Shown here: positions 60,525 to 64,000 of the stretch, piece after piece | Layout: each line of letters begins with the position of its first letter | How positions within the stretch are numbered: position 1 is the first letter of the stretch | Source of the DNA: CBDCWO01 sp965223405 | GTDB taxonomy: Bacteria; Bacteroidota; Bacteroidia; Chitinophagales; Saprospiraceae | Assembly (NCBI GenBank): GCA_965223405.1 | Contig: CBDCWO010000006.1 | Coordinates: forward strand, 6,882,001 to 6,946,000 | Reading direction: 5' to 3' | Length of the DNA stretch: 64,000 nt | Translations under genes and position numbers: made by a program | The notes under the pieces: generated by a model | What the model was told of the DNA's origin: nothing | Seen by the model: only the letters and a program-made list of their open reading frames with translations | The model's database searches: none

Positions 60525-61655
60525 ATGGAAAAAGTAACCATCATTGGGGCAGGCATTGCAGGTTTGACAGCTGCCATTGCCCTCAAGCAAAGAGGATTTG
60601 AAGTAGAGGTATTTGAAAACGCACCTGAATTCAAGCCGGTGGGTGCAGGCATAAACTTAGCCATGAATGCCATGCAGATTTATCGGAAACTGGGGGTATA
60701 TAATGACATTATTAATCAAGCCAGTCATTTATCAAGTATGAACTTGAGAACGAAAAATCTAGGCTATTTATCCACTTTTAACCTCCAACATTTTGAAGCA
60801 GAATATGGTGTGAAGAGTGTAGCCATACATCGCGCTGTACTTCATGAGATCCTACTTGACCATTTAGGTGACACTCCCATATATCTCAAAAAAAATTTGC
60901 GGTCCCTTTCCCAGGTCAAGGGAAAGGTCATGCTCCAATTTGAGGATGGTTCAGAGCATAACAGCGAAATATTAGTAGGAGCAGATGGTATTCATTCAGT
61001 GGTGCGCCAATGCATAATGAGTAATACTCATTTGCGCGATGCTCGACAGATATGCTGGAGAGGAATTTCATCTGCCCAAATAGATCCGATGCATTTTGGG
61101 GAATTAAATGAGATTTGGGGTAAAGGAAACCGCTTTGGATTCGTACACATCAATCATAATGAAATTTACTGGTATGCCTTAATTAACAAAAATCAACTAA
61201 CCACTAAAGATCAGGATCTGGCGCTGATATTTGCTGATTACCACCCAACCGTGCTTCAGATCCTCAGAGAAACACCAAAAACCGGTATAATCTGCAGTGA
61301 AATATGGGATTTGGACCCCATTGACCATTGGTACAGAAACCGAGTCTGTCTATTGGGAGATGCAGCCCATGCCACTACCCCAAACCTGGGTCAGGGAGCC
61401 TGTCAGGCTATAGAGAGTGCGCTGGCGTTAAGCATTTCTCTGAGTGAAGAAAATAGTGTGAATGCAGCATTCGCCAGATATGAAAGTGTTAGAAAAAGCA
61501 AAGCCAATCAGATTGTCAACACAAGTTGGAGAATTGGAAAAATGGCACAAATCAATAACCACATTGCAGTGCACCTGCGGAACCTGTTGCTCAAATTGAC
61601 CCCAAATTTTGTCATGGAACAGCAAAACCGGAGTGTCTTTAGCTTGAACTTTTAA
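60525..61655 (+). CDS. FAD-dependent aromatic-type monooxygenase
   Basis: This 376-residue protein is a group A flavoprotein monooxygenase. It has the dinucleotide fold VTIIGAGIAGLTAAIALKQR (GxGxxG), the DG fingerprint SEILVGADGIHSVVRQ (~148) and the FAD ribityl-site motif RVCLLGDAAHATTPNLGQGA (~270, GD). The C-terminal region is short. It would hydroxylate an aromatic or related substrate with NAD(P)H and O2. It is the first gene of an operon with a NAD(P)-sugar-epimerase-like protein (14-base gap), a membrane protein and a hydrolase. The group is controlled by the divergent TetR, a setup typical of xenobiotic or antibiotic modification (TetX-like genes belong to this superfamily). Substrate unknown. 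Confidence 0.9.
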   Translation: MEKVTIIGAGIAGLTAAIALKQRGFEVEVFENAPEFKPVGAGINLAMNAMQIYRKLGVYNDIINQASHLSSMNLRTKNLGYLSTFNLQHFEAEYGVKSVAIHRAVLHEILLDHLGDTPIYLKKNLRSLSQVKGKVMLQFEDGSEHNSEILVGADGIHSVVRQCIMSNTHLRDARQICWRGISSAQIDPMHFGELNEIWGKGNRFGFVHINHNEIYWYALINKNQLTTKDQDLALIFADYHPTVLQILRETPKTGIICSEIWDLDPIDHWYRNRVCLLGDAAHATTPNLGQGACQAIESALALSISLSEENSVNAAFARYESVRKSKANQIVNTSWRIGKMAQINNHIAVHLRNLLLKLTPNFVMEQQNRSVFSLNF

Positions 61656-61669
61656 GAAATCCAAAACTC

Positions 61670-62587
61670 ATGAAAATATTTATCACAGGCCCCACTGGTA
61701 TTTTAGGCAAGCGAGTTACCAAGTTACTAGTAGCAAAAGGTCATCAGGTAGTCGGTTTAACCAGAACCAAACAAAAATCAGAACAATTAAAGAACATGGG
61801 TGCCGATTGCGCTCAAATCAATTTGTTCAACCAAGATGAGTTAATTCATGCGACTCATAAATGCGACTCGATTCTTCACCTGGCTACCAGCATTCCTCAA
61901 AAAACCATGCCCAAACCAAAGGACTGGTTGCTTAATGACAAGATTCGTACGGAAGGAACTAAAAACCTGATTATGGCGGCTAGAAAACACAAAATCGATC
62001 AGTTTATTGGACAAAGCGTAACCGCACTTTATGGACAACAAAACGGAAAAATAGTAAATAAACAAACACCCCTTCCCGCCAATCAGATCAAAATGCTAGA
62101 ATCCGCTTTGGAGATGGAAAATCTCATCCGGGAGGGTCTCAAACAAAATCAAATCATTATAAGATTTGGCACCTTTTATTCTCCCGATGCTTTTCACACC
62201 CAAGATTTTATTTCTAATGCGATGCGCGGCAAGCTACCACTGATTGGCAAGGGTAATAACTATTGGAATTTTATCCACGCAGATGAAGCAGCCCGTGCCA
62301 TAGTTTTCGCCGTGGATAACTTCGATCTGTTAAAAGGAGAGACGTTAAACATTACAGACTTCAAACCGATACCAAGTAAAGAAGTGTTGGATCAAATGAG
62401 GACTAAACTGGGTGCCAAAAGGCCCCTCAAATTACCTCCATGGTTGGCGAAAATGATATTAGGAAAAGATGTATTTGGCTTTCTAACCAATTCTTATCGC
62501 ATCATAAAAAGCCCTGACTTGGATGGATTTACTATTCAGAAAGAAAATTTTATTTCGGAAATATCAAAACCAAATTTTATAATATGA
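61670..62587 (+). CDS. NAD(P)-dependent epimerase/dehydratase-family protein
   Basis: This 305-residue protein is an extended short-chain dehydrogenase/reductase. The cofactor loop is IFITGPTGILGKRVTKLLVA (TGxxGxxG). The segment DSILHLATSIPQKTMPKP is the LHLA stretch after strand 4. The family Tyr is present but shifted: VTALYGQQNG sits where Y-x-x-x-K is expected, and the Lys is not obvious. Substrate end: RFGTFYSPDAFHTQDFISNA. It may reduce or rearrange the product of the monooxygenase. Its stop overlaps the next start by four bases (ATGA at 62584), so it is translationally coupled to the membrane protein. Confidence 0.85.
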   Translation: MKIFITGPTGILGKRVTKLLVAKGHQVVGLTRTKQKSEQLKNMGADCAQINLFNQDELIHATHKCDSILHLATSIPQKTMPKPKDWLLNDKIRTEGTKNLIMAARKHKIDQFIGQSVTALYGQQNGKIVNKQTPLPANQIKMLESALEMENLIREGLKQNQIIIRFGTFYSPDAFHTQDFISNAMRGKLPLIGKGNNYWNFIHADEAARAIVFAVDNFDLLKGETLNITDFKPIPSKEVLDQMRTKLGAKRPLKLPPWLAKMILGKDVFGFLTNSYRIIKSPDLDGFTIQKENFISEISKPNFII

Positions 62588-62991
62588 CCGCAAAGTACAT
62601 ATGGGAATTAGGCTCATTAATTTTTGTGATACTTGGGTCGATTCATTTATTCTATACCTTTTTTACGGATAAGTTCCATGCCAAGGATAAAACCCTGGTT
62701 GCATCCATGAAAATTTCATCTCCAATCCTCACCGGTGAAACCACCATGTGGAAAGCATGGATTGGATTTAATGCAAGCCATAGTGGTGGTGCAATTTTCA
62801 TAGGAGTTATCAATCTTTTCCTAGTCGATCAGGTTTCCGACCTGGTGTTTGGCCAACCTTTCTTTTTTTGCTTTAACATATTAACGGTAGGCTTCTATTT
62901 ATGGTTAGCCAGTAAATACTGGTTTAAGATTCCATTCTATGGCATTTTGATAGCCCTAAGTTGTTTTATCATCGCATTTCTCATTTCTTGA
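62584..62991 (+). CDS. LIC_13387-like small membrane protein
   Basis: This 135-residue protein has four transmembrane helices (WELGSLIFVILGSIHLFYTF; FNASHSGGAIFIGVINLFLV; FFFCFNILTVGFYLWLA; IPFYGILIALSCFIIAFLI) and the segment ILTGETTMWKAWIGFNASHS, which I associate with the LIC_13387 family. Function is not known. It is translationally coupled to the preceding gene and 12 bases ahead of the next, within the TetR-controlled operon. Confidence 0.75.
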   Translation: MTAKYIWELGSLIFVILGSIHLFYTFFTDKFHAKDKTLVASMKISSPILTGETTMWKAWIGFNASHSGGAIFIGVINLFLVDQVSDLVFGQPFFFCFNILTVGFYLWLASKYWFKIPFYGILIALSCFIIAFLIS

Positions 62992-63003
62992 TAATCGAAG
63001 ATT

Positions 63004-64000
63004 ATGGCACTGCCAATTGGCTATCACCGCTTTCACAAGAACAAATTTCTCAACTATCAACTCAACAGATGGTACTCCCTGGGTTATTCCAGAAAAGAAG
63101 ATATAATGCAAATTGGAATACGGATAAGGAACTTTGAAGACTATGTCACTCAATTCAATTTAGCATCGGAGGTGGCCATGAAGGAAAAAAGATATAAACA
63201 TGCTGCAACCTACCTGAGAGCAAGTGAGTTCTTAATGGTTCCAAGTGATCAGAGAAAACAATCCACCTACCTTCAATACCTACAACTTTTTGACCAGGTT
63301 TTTTTGAACGAACGCTATGTAAGACACAAAATACCCTATGCTCAGAGCTTTCTCTCTGCCATTAAATTCCCTGCCAAAACAGCCCATGCCAAAGGAACGA
63401 TTGTCGGAATTCCAGGTTTTGATGCTTTTATTGAAGAATTTTATGGCATTTGGGAATTTTTCGCCGTAAATGGATATGATTGCATCGCATTTGAAGGTCC
63501 TGGTCAAGGAGGAAGCAGAAGATTATACAACCAACATTTTGACCATGACTACGAAAAACCAACGAAGGCCGTCTTAGACTATTTTGGACTGGAAGAAGTC
63601 ACCGCCGTAGGTATTTCCATGGGCGGATATTGGATTATGAGGTCAGCCGCTTTTGAAAAACGAATTACTAAAGTAGTTGCCATGCCACCGGTCTACGATT
63701 GGTTGGAGATGACCAACCCGGTAAATGCCATATTGGCCAAATGGCTGTTAAAGCGAAAAGCTTTGACCGGTTTTCTGGTAAAACTCAAAATGAATACAGG
63801 TATCATAAAACATACAATTAGCCATGCTCTGTATATCCAAAACAAGTCCAAATTGTACCAAGCAGTTGATTGGATGATGAGCATGAACAAAGTACATATA
63901 AACAGTCATCTGGTCGATCAAGACGTATTGTTGCTCTGCGGTGAGCATGATGCTTTTCAACCACCCATTTTACTTAGAAAACAACAGTCGGCACTAGTAA
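63004..64000 (+). CDS. alpha/beta hydrolase, C-terminus outside the window
   Basis: I translated from the ATG at 63004; the frame is open to base 64000 (332 codons). The protein has a ~130-residue N-terminal helical part (MALPIGYHRFHKNKFLNYQL; KHAATYLRASEFLMVPSDQR) as in fusarinine C esterase/2,6-dihydroxypseudooxynicotine hydrolase-like enzymes. The core fold follows: AKGTIVGIPGFDAFIEEF, CIAFEGPGQGGSRRL, nucleophile serine in TAVGISMGGYWIMRSA (~202) and the acid loop VLLLCGEHDAFQPP (~315). The catalytic His lies beyond the edge. It may hydrolyse the ring-opened or oxidised product of the operon, since it lies 12 bases after the membrane protein. Confidence 0.87.
   Translation, partial: MALPIGYHRFHKNKFLNYQLNRWYSLGYSRKEDIMQIGIRIRNFEDYVTQFNLASEVAMKEKRYKHAATYLRASEFLMVPSDQRKQSTYLQYLQLFDQVFLNERYVRHKIPYAQSFLSAIKFPAKTAHAKGTIVGIPGFDAFIEEFYGIWEFFAVNGYDCIAFEGPGQGGSRRLYNQHFDHDYEKPTKAVLDYFGLEEVTAVGISMGGYWIMRSAAFEKRITKVVAMPPVYDWLEMTNPVNAILAKWLLKRKALTGFLVKLKMNTGIIKHTISHALYIQNKSKLYQAVDWMMSMNKVHINSHLVDQDVLLLCGEHDAFQPPILLRKQQSALV

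Noticed and set aside
1..64000. CRISPR array, prophage or conjugative element
   Set aside because: I saw no regularly spaced repeats, cas genes, phage structural genes, integrase or relaxase; the only mobile gene is the IS110 transposase.

Overview
The window comes from a low-GC chromosome of the phylum Bacteroidota. Evidence for this is the recurring TAnnTTTG promoter element and several families common in that phylum: DUF6090, DUF2911, MbnP, lamin-tail adhesin modules, an AraC regulator with a periplasmic propeller, and FtsX/MacB-type permeases of about 800 residues. The many secreted enzymes and lipoproteins suggest a free-living aquatic heterotroph, perhaps of the Saprospiria; the order-level placement is inference. 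No phage, plasmid or CRISPR module is visible. The only complete mobile element is one IS110-type insertion sequence.

Layout. 1-12 kb: the N-terminal part of a very large secreted lamin-tail protein, a biotin-dependent carboxyltransferase, a class I aminotransferase, a DASS-type anion transporter, a DUF6090 membrane protein, an ABM-fold monooxygenase, a tandem DUF2911 protein and a divergent UbiA-like membrane protein. 12-20 kb: an isoquinoline-oxidoreductase-type molybdenum hydroxylase (IorA/IorB), a lipoprotein, a TPR plus TolB-like propeller protein and an M24 peptidase. 21-29 kb: an EEP hydrolase, two tandem NTF2-like proteins, an AraC-type membrane regulator, a metallophosphoesterase, a broken second copy of the EEP gene 5' region, a second DUF6090 protein and tRNA-His. 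30-39 kb: a FucP-like sugar transporter, an MbnP/diheme peroxidase pair, a pseudo-5'-nucleotidase fused to a beta-barrel-like tail, and two lipoproteins. 39-50 kb: an ABC permease, a DUF885-like protein, a macro-domain protein, UPF0158, a PNPOx-like protein, a free-standing cyclase domain, the IS110 element and an S9 peptidase. 50-53 kb: an ECF sigma factor leading an operon of small membrane proteins. 53-64 kb: esterase, ROK kinase, PhoD-like phosphatase, a propeller/cytochrome c dehydrogenase next to a DUF1080 hydrolase, and a TetR-controlled FAD monooxygenase operon that runs off the right edge.

The points most worth following are these. The IS110 element has a candidate bridge RNA: a TATCTTTG promoter and a nine-base match between a predicted loop and the 13-bp repeats flanking the element. 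The MbnP/peroxidase pair is followed by a phosphatase-like protein that has lost its metal ligands. A roughly 260-bp segmental duplication left an in-frame EEP remnant next to a DUF6090 gene. The TetR/monooxygenase intergenic region carries two identical 11-bp repeats placed exactly on the -33 and -7 promoter elements.
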